Below are positions 16,204 to 24,141 of a DNA stretch of 64,000 bases, piece after piece; position 1 is the stretch's first letter; each line of letters opens with the position of its first letter. The notes beneath the pieces were generated by a model. That model had not been told where the DNA came from. It saw nothing but the letters and a program-made list of their open reading frames with translations, and made no database searches. Made by a program: the position numbers and the translations under genes. This DNA comes from a virus, in IMG/VR virus record IMGVR_UViG_3300031140_000597, positions 1 to 64,000 of that record. One strand, given 5' to 3'.

Positions 16204-16908
16204 ATGTTAGATGTAATAATGCTTTCGTATGGCGAACCATCTGCCGACGAAAACTTCGAAAATTTAAAAAAGATAGCACCTCATGCACAGCGTGTAGATA
16301 GGGTTGATGGATTGTTGAATGCACATCAGGCAGCAGCGAACCTATCATCTACTGATTATTTCTATGTGGTTGATGCCGACGCTATCATCAGTCAGAATTT
16401 TGCGTTCAAATTTGAACCTAGTGCGAATCGTGATGCATATCCTGGCGTACCAGAGACAGAGTGTGTGTTCACGTACCGTAGTCATAATCCTATTAATGAT
16501 TTGGTTTATGGTTATGGTGGAGTGAAGTTATTCCCTAAGAAAAAACTATTGGCAACTACCGAGTTCAAAGTAGATATGACTACTAGTATTGGTGCAATAT
16601 TTAAACCATTATATGAGATCGCTAACATCACTGCGTTCAATACAGATCCTTTCAATACATGGCGCAGTGCGTTTCGTGAATGTACAAAACTAGCGAGTAA
16701 CATCATAGATCACAATAAGCAAATAGACGATGCATATCGTTTAGCAGTGTGGACATCGCGTGGTGAAAATAGACCATTCGGTGAGTATGCATTGATTGGT
16801 GCAGAGCAAGGTAAAGGGTTTGGTGAAGATTACAAAGACAATCCTGATGCATTAAAGAAGATCAATGATTGGGAATGGTTGAAGAAAGTGTTCAATGAAT
16901 CAGTCTGA
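16204..16908 (+). CDS. GT-A-like glycosyltransferase
   Basis: The protein opens MLDVIMLSYGEPSADENF and has STDYFYVVDADAII, a DxD-type nucleotide-sugar/metal site. Conserved YGYGGVKLFPKKKLL and TWRSAFRECTKLASN follow. Its full length (234 aa) aligns with the first half of the 521-aa protein at 48274, with many identical blocks (GYGGVKLFP, WRSAFRECTKLAS). Here the methyltransferase half is a separate ORF overlapping by 14 bases. It probably adds a sugar to a phage or host glycan; donor and acceptor are unknown. Confidence 0.7.
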   Translation: MLDVIMLSYGEPSADENFENLKKIAPHAQRVDRVDGLLNAHQAAANLSSTDYFYVVDADAIISQNFAFKFEPSANRDAYPGVPETECVFTYRSHNPINDLVYGYGGVKLFPKKKLLATTEFKVDMTTSIGAIFKPLYEIANITAFNTDPFNTWRSAFRECTKLASNIIDHNKQIDDAYRLAVWTSRGENRPFGEYALIGAEQGKGFGEDYKDNPDALKKINDWEWLKKVFNESV

Positions 16909-17818
16909 TTTTATTAATAGACATGCATGGTTGTATGGGTTGCAAGAATACTTTATTGGTACAGCGTATGCAGCAGATTTTGATTTACTATTCAAGGCAT
17001 TGATGCATGATAATGGTTATCGTAAACGTGATCTATTGATACGACTTTCGCATATGGATAATTCTGCTATAGAGTTTGACGAGCAAAAAATGTGCAGTTT
17101 TTATAATTGTATAATGCATAAAGACTTGCCTGACTATGATGTGACACAGTCCAAACTAATCGGTTTAGTGAAGCATTTTGTTAAAGATGATTACACGCCC
17201 GCTGCATACAGATTCATACGTTCATTCGATGAAGACTTGGTGCCCGACTTTAATGATTTCTACAGTCGTGGGCAAATTGCTAGCAAGAAGTGGTTAGTTG
17301 AAGAATTAAGCAAAGTAGTTGATCAGAATGTATTAGGAAATGTAGCAGTATTTGGTGCATGGTATAACTTCATTGCACACATGTTGTTTGAGAAATTTAA
17401 TATAGATAAGATGTATTCGATTGATATAGATGGAGATGTTATTCACCATATTAAAAAAATGATGAGAAATCAAATCAACAGTGGTCAATTAGTTCCAATC
17501 ACATTAGATGCATCGACTATTAAATGGTTTAATAATGATATAGTAGTAAATACAGACGCAGGTGCAACGCATTGCAACGACATAGATCTTGTGATTAACA
17601 CTAGTTGTGAACATATGTCAGATGATTGGTTTAATAATCTACCCACAGGCACAATTGTTTTACTACAGACTAATAATTACTTTGACAATATACAGCATAG
17701 TAATTGCGTCAAGACATTAAATGATGCACTCGATAAATATAAAATGTCAAATATTCTATACAAGGGTACATTAAAAACTGAGTTGTATGATAGATTTATG
17801 ATCATAGGAGTAAAGTAA
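16895..17818 (+). CDS. Class I methyltransferase-like protein (partner of the glycosyltransferase)
   Basis: This ORF starts 14 bases before the glycosyltransferase stop in another frame. Residues about 140-307 form a Rossmann domain: NVAVFGAWYNFIAHML, MYSIDIDGDV (acidic motif II), DLVINTSCEHMSDDWF and VLLQTNNYFDN. The C-terminus YDRFMIIGVK matches the 48274 protein end (YNRFMIIGIK). The first ~130 residues are helical. In the paralogue at 48274 the two domains are one polypeptide. A methyltransferase role is supported by fold motifs; the substrate is unknown. Confidence 0.6.
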   Translation: MNQSDFINRHAWLYGLQEYFIGTAYAADFDLLFKALMHDNGYRKRDLLIRLSHMDNSAIEFDEQKMCSFYNCIMHKDLPDYDVTQSKLIGLVKHFVKDDYTPAAYRFIRSFDEDLVPDFNDFYSRGQIASKKWLVEELSKVVDQNVLGNVAVFGAWYNFIAHMLFEKFNIDKMYSIDIDGDVIHHIKKMMRNQINSGQLVPITLDASTIKWFNNDIVVNTDAGATHCNDIDLVINTSCEHMSDDWFNNLPTGTIVLLQTNNYFDNIQHSNCVKTLNDALDKYKMSNILYKGTLKTELYDRFMIIGVK

Positions 17819-17819
17819 A

Positions 17820-18068
17820 ATGGACGAGATAGTTACATTCGTTGTGGAAGATTTCATATATCCAAGTGAATATTCAGATGGAATGTATATGTATCTCGTA
17901 GTTGCAAATAGAATTACTGGTAGAATTTGTAATATGGGATTCAAGTACGAAGAAGATTTTACATTTGATTCAAGTGGAATGCGATCTACGGGTCATCGTA
18001 TATTTGAATATAGATTTAAGAAAGCAGAAGATGCAATGTTAGTTAGGATACAAGGAATAGAGAATTAA
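17820..18068 (+). CDS. Hypothetical protein, 82 aa
   Basis: It starts two bases after the preceding stop and ends directly before the next ATG. A beta-rich protein (IVTFVVEDFIYPSEYSDGMY, then HRIFEYRFKKAEDAMLVRI) with no recognised family. The tight spacing indicates co-translation with its neighbours. Confidence 0.5.
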   Translation: MDEIVTFVVEDFIYPSEYSDGMYMYLVVANRITGRICNMGFKYEEDFTFDSSGMRSTGHRIFEYRFKKAEDAMLVRIQGIEN

Positions 18069-18314
18069 ATGGATAATGAATTGTGGGATTTAATCTTAGA
18101 CGGATACGATCTAAGAGAATTACAAAGAGAATCCGCACGTGCTATTAGCACTATGAAAGCAGATAATGACTCAATCTATAAATTTAATAAAGTAGCACAG
18201 CATAACAGTCAGTTATGGTATCGTGCAGTGATTAAATATTATATGGAAGAGCATGGTGGGTTGCCTAGTCAGATTGGACCGGGCGTTGATGTGAAGTTGA
18301 TACTAGATGATTGA
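18069..18314 (+). CDS. Hypothetical protein, 81 aa
   Basis: The ATG immediately follows the upstream TAA. The protein is acidic and helical (LWDLILDGYDLRELQRESARA) with a Pro/Gly-containing C-terminus. No family recognised. It overlaps the next membrane protein gene by 8 bases. Confidence 0.5.
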   Translation: MDNELWDLILDGYDLRELQRESARAISTMKADNDSIYKFNKVAQHNSQLWYRAVIKYYMEEHGGLPSQIGPGVDVKLILDD

Positions 18315-18660
18315 GTTATTTTACGCAAACGTAGTATACGTTGCATATAGATTAATCATAACAGCACACGTAATCAAGTTTTTTAATAGATATGTAAACT
18401 ATTATGTCGCTGTACTGATTGCAGCACAATTGAGTTTCATGTATGATAATGGATTGTTTGCATTACTATTTAATGCTCAGAAATTACCAGTATTTGCAGA
18501 ATTAATTGTGGCTGATATACTTTATACATTAAGAGTATTGATTGCTTGGTTTGTTATAAAACAATTATGGAATGTAACCAACAATTATTATGTTGCAGTA
18601 TTTATTGGTGCGGAGATGACCTTCGTAGTAGATTATTTTATCTTTAATCAAGTGTATTGA
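18307..18660 (+). CDS. Four-helix membrane protein with internal duplication
   Basis: The 117-residue hydrophobic protein is made of two similar halves. Half one has YRLIITAHVIKFFNRYVNYYVAVLIAAQLSFMYDN. Half two has LRVLIAWFVIKQLW...NNYYVAVFIGAEMTFVVDY. Each half would give two membrane helices joined by N-N-Y-Y-V-A-V. No known family; it may be a small antiholin or transport-like protein, but nothing shows this. It precedes the radical SAM gene. Confidence 0.5.
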   Translation: MIELFYANVVYVAYRLIITAHVIKFFNRYVNYYVAVLIAAQLSFMYDNGLFALLFNAQKLPVFAELIVADILYTLRVLIAWFVIKQLWNVTNNYYVAVFIGAEMTFVVDYFIFNQVY

Positions 18661-18682
18661 AGAAACTAGGAAATAGATAACA

Positions 18683-19771
18683 ATGTATAAGTATAAAGAT
18701 ATAAAACAATTACACTTAGAAGTGACCCAGCGATGTAATGCGTCATGTACTATGTGTGATCGTAATGAAAATGGTGGTGCAGTCAACAAACATATCAAAG
18801 ACAATCTGGCTGAGTTGACGCTAGATGATTGCATTGATATGTTCCCGCCTGATTTCATTTCGCAATTAGATACGATGTATATGTGTGGTAATTTGGGTGA
18901 TCCCATTTCCGCATCAGATGCATTGGAAATATTTGAATGGTTTCGTGCATGTAACGATGAAATGTGGTTGAGCATGAATACCAATGCAGGTGCAAGATCT
19001 GCGGAATGGTGGACACAATTGGCACAGGTCATTGGTAAAAACGGCGCAGTGATATTTAGTGTTGATGGATTAGAAAATACGAATCATTTGTACAGACAGG
19101 GCGTTAAGTGGGAGATTGTTGAGAGAAACATGAAAGCATTTATCGCTGCTGGCGGCAGAGCAAGATGGGATTATCTAATCTTTGAGCATAGTGAATGTGA
19201 TGTAGATCGTGCAGAACAACTAGCGAAAGAATGGGGTGTTGAGAAATTCATCAAGAAGAAAACAGGTAGATTCATTAGTGCAACTAGTGAAAAGAAAGAA
19301 ACACATCAAGGTACGAATCGTAAAGGAGCAGTAACACAAGTACTCGCGAAGCCTAAGAAAGCAGAGCATCAGAATTTGGAATTATTGAAGCAAGCAGAGA
19401 TAGAAAAAACATATGGTTCAATGAAACAATACTATGACACTGCTAAGATTAATTGCAAAGTAGCAAAAGATAAGAATATATTTGTAACAGCAGAGGGCAT
19501 TTTGATGCCATGCTGTTGGACAGCAGGAAGAATGTACAAGTGGTGGCATGATGATCCTAAAGTAGAACAGATCTGGGATTTCATTGATAACGCGGGTGGT
19601 AAAGATGCGCTGAGTGTGAAACTACATGGCATTGAAGGTGTATTCAATACTGGCGTAATGAAGGATATACAAGACAGTTGGGCAAAGAATAGTATAGAAG
19701 ATGGCAAGTTGGGCGTATGTTCAATGAAATGCGGCGCAGAGTTTGATCCGTTTGCAGCACAATTTAAGTAA
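18683..19771 (+). CDS. Radical SAM/SPASM-type enzyme
   Basis: The CxxxCxxC motif is Cys18-Cys22-Cys25 (TQRCNASCTMC), binding the catalytic [4Fe-4S] cluster. CGNLGDPI follows, as in a group of phage and bacterial radical SAM proteins acting near sugar genes. ITAEGILMPCCWTAG and GVCSMKCG at the C-terminus resemble SPASM cysteine pairs for auxiliary clusters. At 362 aa it fits the family. The reaction is unknown. It sits between a membrane protein and the UDP-sugar dehydrogenase, consistent with glycan or peptide modification (inference). Confidence 0.82.
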   Translation: MYKYKDIKQLHLEVTQRCNASCTMCDRNENGGAVNKHIKDNLAELTLDDCIDMFPPDFISQLDTMYMCGNLGDPISASDALEIFEWFRACNDEMWLSMNTNAGARSAEWWTQLAQVIGKNGAVIFSVDGLENTNHLYRQGVKWEIVERNMKAFIAAGGRARWDYLIFEHSECDVDRAEQLAKEWGVEKFIKKKTGRFISATSEKKETHQGTNRKGAVTQVLAKPKKAEHQNLELLKQAEIEKTYGSMKQYYDTAKINCKVAKDKNIFVTAEGILMPCCWTAGRMYKWWHDDPKVEQIWDFIDNAGGKDALSVKLHGIEGVFNTGVMKDIQDSWAKNSIEDGKLGVCSMKCGAEFDPFAAQFK

Positions 19772-19781
19772 CAGGAGAATT

Positions 19782-20738
19782 ATGATGGGATTAAGAACAC
19801 AGTTGAAGGGTATTATTCGTAATTTAGATAACAATGCCAATATTGCCCAAGAACATTGGATGCGATCTGGTTACAAGGGTTTTAGGGATCAAATGTATAG
19901 TTACATAGATCAGTCGAATCATTGGAAATTGCAGATTCAAGAATCGGAACATGATGAGTTTTATGAAACCCAGCATATGCTAGTGGTAGGTTGTGGATTT
20001 GTTGGCAATACATTCGCTGATTATATTGAAAAAACAAGCAAAGTTAAGGTATCACGCATTGATCCTGTCGTGTATCCGAATAATCACATAGAAGATTACA
20101 AAACTGCTACCTGTGCGATAGTAGCAGTACCTACACCGTCGTTAGATAATGGTGAATGTGATGATAGTATTGTGCGATCTGTAATTGATGAATTGATGAC
20201 ACTTAATAACGATATTCATATTTTATTAAAGAGTACGGTATCGCCAGATATGATGTCTAAGTATCCAGACAATGTTACTTATTGTCCAGAATTCCTACGT
20301 GCTGAAACTGCTAAGGAAGATTTTGATAATCAGAAAACACTAATCATTGGTGTGGCAGATAAATCAGCAACAGAAGGGTATTACTGGGAAAAAATGTTAC
20401 TCGGTCCACTGAATCCAACAAAGTTTATGATTACTGATAGAAATACAGCAAGCATGATAAAATATGTTCACAACACATGGCTCGCTACAAAGGTAGCATT
20501 TTTTCATGAAGTTTATGATAAGACAAAAGATTTTGATTACGATTATAATCATATGATTAATATATTGGCAACGTTTGAGAACATAGGACCTAGTCATATG
20601 CAAGCACAAAATTGCAAAGGTACATTAGGATTTTCTGGTTATTGTTTCCCTAAAGACACATTAGCATTCCAGAAATTTACTGGTAGTAATATATTGAAAC
20701 AAGTGATTGATACGAATAATGAATTGTTAAAATTGTGA
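19782..20738 (+). CDS. UDP-glucose/GDP-mannose dehydrogenase-family protein
   Basis: An AGGAG site precedes ATG 19782, preferred over a TTG at 19743 inside the previous gene. The NAD-binding motif is VVGCGFVGNTF, followed by AIVAVPTPSLDNG. KSTVSPDM, YCPEFLRAETA and the catalytic motif GYCFPKDTLAF (Cys288) mark the UGD family. At 318 aa it lacks the full C-terminal UDP-binding domain (family ~430 aa). The family oxidises NDP-sugars to uronic acids. It would feed the glycosyltransferase-like enzymes nearby (inference). Confidence 0.85.
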   Translation: MMGLRTQLKGIIRNLDNNANIAQEHWMRSGYKGFRDQMYSYIDQSNHWKLQIQESEHDEFYETQHMLVVGCGFVGNTFADYIEKTSKVKVSRIDPVVYPNNHIEDYKTATCAIVAVPTPSLDNGECDDSIVRSVIDELMTLNNDIHILLKSTVSPDMMSKYPDNVTYCPEFLRAETAKEDFDNQKTLIIGVADKSATEGYYWEKMLLGPLNPTKFMITDRNTASMIKYVHNTWLATKVAFFHEVYDKTKDFDYDYNHMINILATFENIGPSHMQAQNCKGTLGFSGYCFPKDTLAFQKFTGSNILKQVIDTNNELLKL

Positions 20739-20751
20739 TGTATCTGATATC

Positions 20752-20889
20752 ATGGAACATGATTTTTCACTAACCATATATCACAAGAAAATTGGAATAG
20801 TGACACACCACCAAATATGTGCGTGGCTTGTTGTCACCATGAGGAATAAAAATGAAGATCAAACTAGAGATAGAAATCGATACAGATAA
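20752..20889 (+). CDS. Possible small ORF, 45 aa
   Basis: ATG 20752 opens MEHDFSLTIYHKKIG... to a TAA at 20887-20889. No good ribosome-binding site precedes it, and it overlaps the better candidate at 20852. The region also forms a hairpin (GTGACA 20800-20805 with TGTCAC 20832-20837), so it may be untranslated. Confidence 0.2.
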   Translation: MEHDFSLTIYHKKIGIVTHHQICAWLVVTMRNKNEDQTRDRNRYR

Positions 20890-20959
20890 CGAGCAAGATC
20901 GAAATACTATTGAAGAAATTATTCAAAAGTTAGTAGAACTACAAGAAATGATGGAATAA
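20852..20959 (+). CDS. Small acidic ORF, 35 aa
   Basis: MKIKLEIEIDTDNEQDR...ELQEMME, preceded by a GAGG site (ATGAGGAATAAAA). The amphipathic acidic helix looks like a real phage small protein. A further 23-aa ORF (MKIENNNSM..., 20963-21034) follows after three bases. Function unknown. Confidence 0.4.
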   Translation: MKIKLEIEIDTDNEQDRNTIEEIIQKLVELQEMME

Positions 20960-21061
20960 AAAATGAAGATAGAAAATAACAATAGTATGATATTTGATGC
21001 AGAGGGATATCGTGCATACCACCCCGTGGGATGAAATAAGTGAAATAATTTATAATAAGGG

Positions 21062-21090
21062 TTGACAAGTAAGAACTATTGTTATACAAT
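21062..21090 (+). promoter_or_regulatory. Sigma70-like promoter for DUF262-type nuclease
   Basis: TTGACA 21062-21067 and TACAAT 21085-21090, 17 bases apart. It shares the TTGACAAGTAA start and downstream TAAGTTAAT with promoters at 27804, 41275 and 52220. Confidence 0.8.
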
Positions 21091-21127
21091 AGTTAAGTAA
21101 GTTAATCAATCAAGAAAGGAAGTACAC

Positions 21128-23278
21128 ATGGGTTCATTACAGTTGGCAAAAGTAATTAAGGCAGCAGTCAGAGTAACCAATACAAAATCAACATTCAAAT
21201 ATAGCAAAGCGAGATACACGCATTATAGTGTAGCCGAATATTTAAAAATGTTGGGTGGTCATGATGGTCAGCAACTTGCAATCGCACATGGACAGCGTTC
21301 TCCTGTATATGGCCCATTGAAAATGATGCATTTGGTGTCTAGCATATTTAATGGAATGTCAATTCCAGAATTAACATGTGCACGTCACTCTATTCAACAT
21401 TATGAGGATACCATTAAAACGTCTTTAGAGATTCCACCGCACATCATTACTAAAGGCGAGAATGCAACACTGTTAAATCGTAAAAATATGACGTATATTA
21501 AGAAGAATATTGATTTCATCCTTGATCTTATTGATGGACAACAGCGTACTATTTCACTATCAGTTGCCTTCAATGGATCATATAATGGTGATATTATGTA
21601 CCTAAAATTAGATGATGTAAATGTAGATGAAGATGGTGCAATTGAGTTCAATAAAAGTGATTTTGCATTTTATTCGTCTGCTGCTGATGCACCTGTTAAC
21701 TCTATATGTATTTCACGTATGCGTGAATTTGAGAATTTCACCAGCGAAGATATTTACAATGAATTGGAATTGCAATCAAACACTGACGATGAACGAGAGA
21801 AACTTCTAACTATCATTGATCAGATGCATGATGCAATCTTTGATAGAGAATTATTGACGCTTAAATATTACTCAAACCCTAGTGCAGCCGAAAGAACAGA
21901 ACTATTTGTAACGCCAAATTCGACAAGCACGGATGTAACTGATATTGATTTGTGTTACAATGCGTTATCAGAAAAATATTATGATGAAATGAATCAATTG
22001 TCTGAGCGATTGGGCAAATTCTTTATGTCTTATGGCGTGTCAGATGCTAAAGTTTCAAGAGATTTCGCATTGCGGTTAATGATTGTAACATGTAGCCCAA
22101 AGCACTCAAAAATGAATGATCACGTGACTCGGTTAGGAGAGGGTAAAGACCCATTTGGAAAGTATGAGCATTGTTATCTTGATTTTATTGGTCGTCTAGA
22201 TGATATGTTATCACGTATAGACAATGAATTAAAATCAAATGGTGTATTACGTTCATCTATTGCAGATCAATTTGCGTATGTAAATAATGATGAAGCAATT
22301 GTTGCAACACTAACATTATTTATTGTAATGGCATATGAAGCGTCAAAAAATAATGCAAACATGTTAAGTAGTAAAATGTCTGGACCTAAATTAGATCAAA
22401 TGCTATATATGTTTTCACGACACAGGTCGCTGAATGTACTAGCACAAAATGTGAATAAGCAAGAGAAAGCCAATCGGTTCCGTATGATTTCGGATGCAGC
22501 AAGGGCAATGGTTTATGGTGTTAAGCGTGATGATGAAGTTGAAATTGGTAAGGTATTTAAGCCGTTAACATGGACAGGTTCAGAAATTGGTTACAATGCT
22601 ATTGATCAGACGTTGTTCGTAGAGGTAGGTGCAGTACCAAACTTTATGCAAAGTATCAAACATGACGCTGCATATGTTGCACTATCTGTATTTACAGATG
22701 GTAATCAAAGAAAGCCTGATACACAACTTGAACACATTGTATCCCAACAGGTTGTTGCGAAGAATGCCTTTGACGTGTTGATTAATCAGCGATCAACAGG
22801 TTATGTCGATCATAGAGGATTGTCTGCCTTCGTTAAAGATACCAATAATACACTTGCAAACATGTGTATTCTGCCTCAAACGGTAAACGCATCTTTGAGC
22901 GCGTGTCCAACAGTGGTTAGCAAAATAAGTAAGTTATCAGATGCTACTGAGTTCTCTTCGGGCATACTAAGTATGGTACTACGTGAATATGGAATTGGCA
23001 ATTATGTAGAGGCGGCAGAAGGGGCATTGTTCATAGAGAATGCACCATTCCAAGCCTTCGCTATTTACTGTAAGAATGTTAGGATGCAGCAATTTACTAA
23101 TAATCTTATGTTAAGTAATATGAATAAGCCGACACAAGTTGCTATGACGATAGATGAAATGCTAGAACGATTCTTCAAAACGTACTTAGTAACTGAGTTA
23201 GGTACGAGTAAGTATGGTACTGAACTAGATGATAAGTTAAAGGCAGCAGTTAAGGATTATGGGTATATCATTGGATAA
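21128..23278 (+). CDS. DUF262/DUF1524 (GmrSD-like) nuclease-family protein
   Basis: This 716-residue protein has DLIDGQQRTISL near residue 140, the DGQQR motif of DUF262 (ParB/Srx-like NTP-binding domain). Near residue 540 it has TQLEHIVSQQV, followed by NTLANMCILPQTVN, matching the His-Me-finger DUF1524 motif (EHI.PQ...N.L.N..LL). GmrSD enzymes with this pairing restrict modified phage DNA. In a phage genome it could attack competing phages or host elements, while the phage's own DNA is protected, perhaps by deazaguanine (inference). It has its own promoter and good ribosome-binding site (AAGGAAG). Confidence 0.7.
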   Translation: MGSLQLAKVIKAAVRVTNTKSTFKYSKARYTHYSVAEYLKMLGGHDGQQLAIAHGQRSPVYGPLKMMHLVSSIFNGMSIPELTCARHSIQHYEDTIKTSLEIPPHIITKGENATLLNRKNMTYIKKNIDFILDLIDGQQRTISLSVAFNGSYNGDIMYLKLDDVNVDEDGAIEFNKSDFAFYSSAADAPVNSICISRMREFENFTSEDIYNELELQSNTDDEREKLLTIIDQMHDAIFDRELLTLKYYSNPSAAERTELFVTPNSTSTDVTDIDLCYNALSEKYYDEMNQLSERLGKFFMSYGVSDAKVSRDFALRLMIVTCSPKHSKMNDHVTRLGEGKDPFGKYEHCYLDFIGRLDDMLSRIDNELKSNGVLRSSIADQFAYVNNDEAIVATLTLFIVMAYEASKNNANMLSSKMSGPKLDQMLYMFSRHRSLNVLAQNVNKQEKANRFRMISDAARAMVYGVKRDDEVEIGKVFKPLTWTGSEIGYNAIDQTLFVEVGAVPNFMQSIKHDAAYVALSVFTDGNQRKPDTQLEHIVSQQVVAKNAFDVLINQRSTGYVDHRGLSAFVKDTNNTLANMCILPQTVNASLSACPTVVSKISKLSDATEFSSGILSMVLREYGIGNYVEAAEGALFIENAPFQAFAIYCKNVRMQQFTNNLMLSNMNKPTQVAMTIDEMLERFFKTYLVTELGTSKYGTELDDKLKAAVKDYGYIIG

Positions 23279-23290
23279 TATAAAAGTCAG

Positions 23291-23309
23291 GGTAAATGTA
23301 AAGTTTACC
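23291..23309 (+). terminator. Hairpin between nuclease and clamp genes
   Basis: GGTAAA pairs with TTTACC just before the clamp promoter. It has no long T-run and is a weak terminator candidate for the DUF262 gene. Confidence 0.35.
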
Positions 23310-23337
23310 TTGACAAATATAATTTATGATGTATAAT
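23310..23337 (+). promoter_or_regulatory. Sigma70-like promoter for clamp gene
   Basis: TTGACA 23310-23315 and TATAAT 23332-23337, 16 bases apart, then GGAGAAG before ATG 23383. Confidence 0.8.
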
Positions 23338-23382
23338 AATAACACTAATTGATAATAATATTAATTAAAATTGGAGAAGTAA

Positions 23383-24138
23383 ATGAATACACGTGACGTA
23401 ATACAAGATATTGTAAAACACACAGCAGGTCCCGCTGGATTTACAGCAGTTAAATTAACAAGTTCTGATACAGAAACAACACTTGACGCGATGAACGCAG
23501 ATCGTACAGTTATCTTGAAGGGTAAACTTCATAACGCTGCACCTGAGTTTCAAGGTGAAATCGGTATGGGTAATCTAGGCTTCTTAGCAGGAGTTTCTGG
23601 TCTTGGTGCATATTCAACTCAATCAGAGAATGCTACTGTCACAGTAGTAACACGAGATCGCAATGGTGTTGATACGCCTGATCATTTGTTATTCAAAGAT
23701 GGTGATGGTAATAAAGATCAGTATCGCTTTATGAGTAAAGAGATTATAGATCAAACATTAAAAACTGTTACATTCAAAGGTGTTGAATGGGATATCGCAT
23801 TTGAACCTACCAAAGCGAAAGTAACAGAATTGCAACAAGTCGCAGCAATCTATGGTGACATTGAACCTAACTTTACTGTTAAGACAGAAGATGGTAACTT
23901 GGTTGTTACTGTTGGTGCAGCAGATGGTTCTTATACAGGTAAGCGTATCTTTGCAACCAATGTAAATGGTACATTATCACAAGGCTATGCATGGCCTCTA
24001 TCGCAAGTATTGGCTATCCTAAAATTGGGTATGTCTAGTTCATGTGTAATGCAAATTTCAGCACGCGGCGCTCTACAGATTTCAGTAGATTCTGGCATTG
24101 CTAAGTATGACTATATCCTTCCTGCTCTAACGGTGTAA
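23383..24138 (+). CDS. Probable sliding clamp (T4 gp45-like)
   Basis: The 251-residue protein aligns in pattern with T4 gp45. MGNLGFLAGVSGLG...TVTVV matches the first clamp subdomain (DLNGFLGILSLV...). FTVKTEDGNLVVTVG opens the second, and SARGALQISVDSGIAKYDYILPA is the PCNA-like C-terminal strand pair. Gp45 is the trimeric processivity clamp and also activates late transcription with gp33/gp55, which fits the TATAAATA motifs in this genome. The match is by pattern only, since clamps diverge strongly. Confidence 0.6.
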   Translation: MNTRDVIQDIVKHTAGPAGFTAVKLTSSDTETTLDAMNADRTVILKGKLHNAAPEFQGEIGMGNLGFLAGVSGLGAYSTQSENATVTVVTRDRNGVDTPDHLLFKDGDGNKDQYRFMSKEIIDQTLKTVTFKGVEWDIAFEPTKAKVTELQQVAAIYGDIEPNFTVKTEDGNLVVTVGAADGSYTGKRIFATNVNGTLSQGYAWPLSQVLAILKLGMSSSCVMQISARGALQISVDSGIAKYDYILPALTV

Positions 24139-24141
24139 TGT

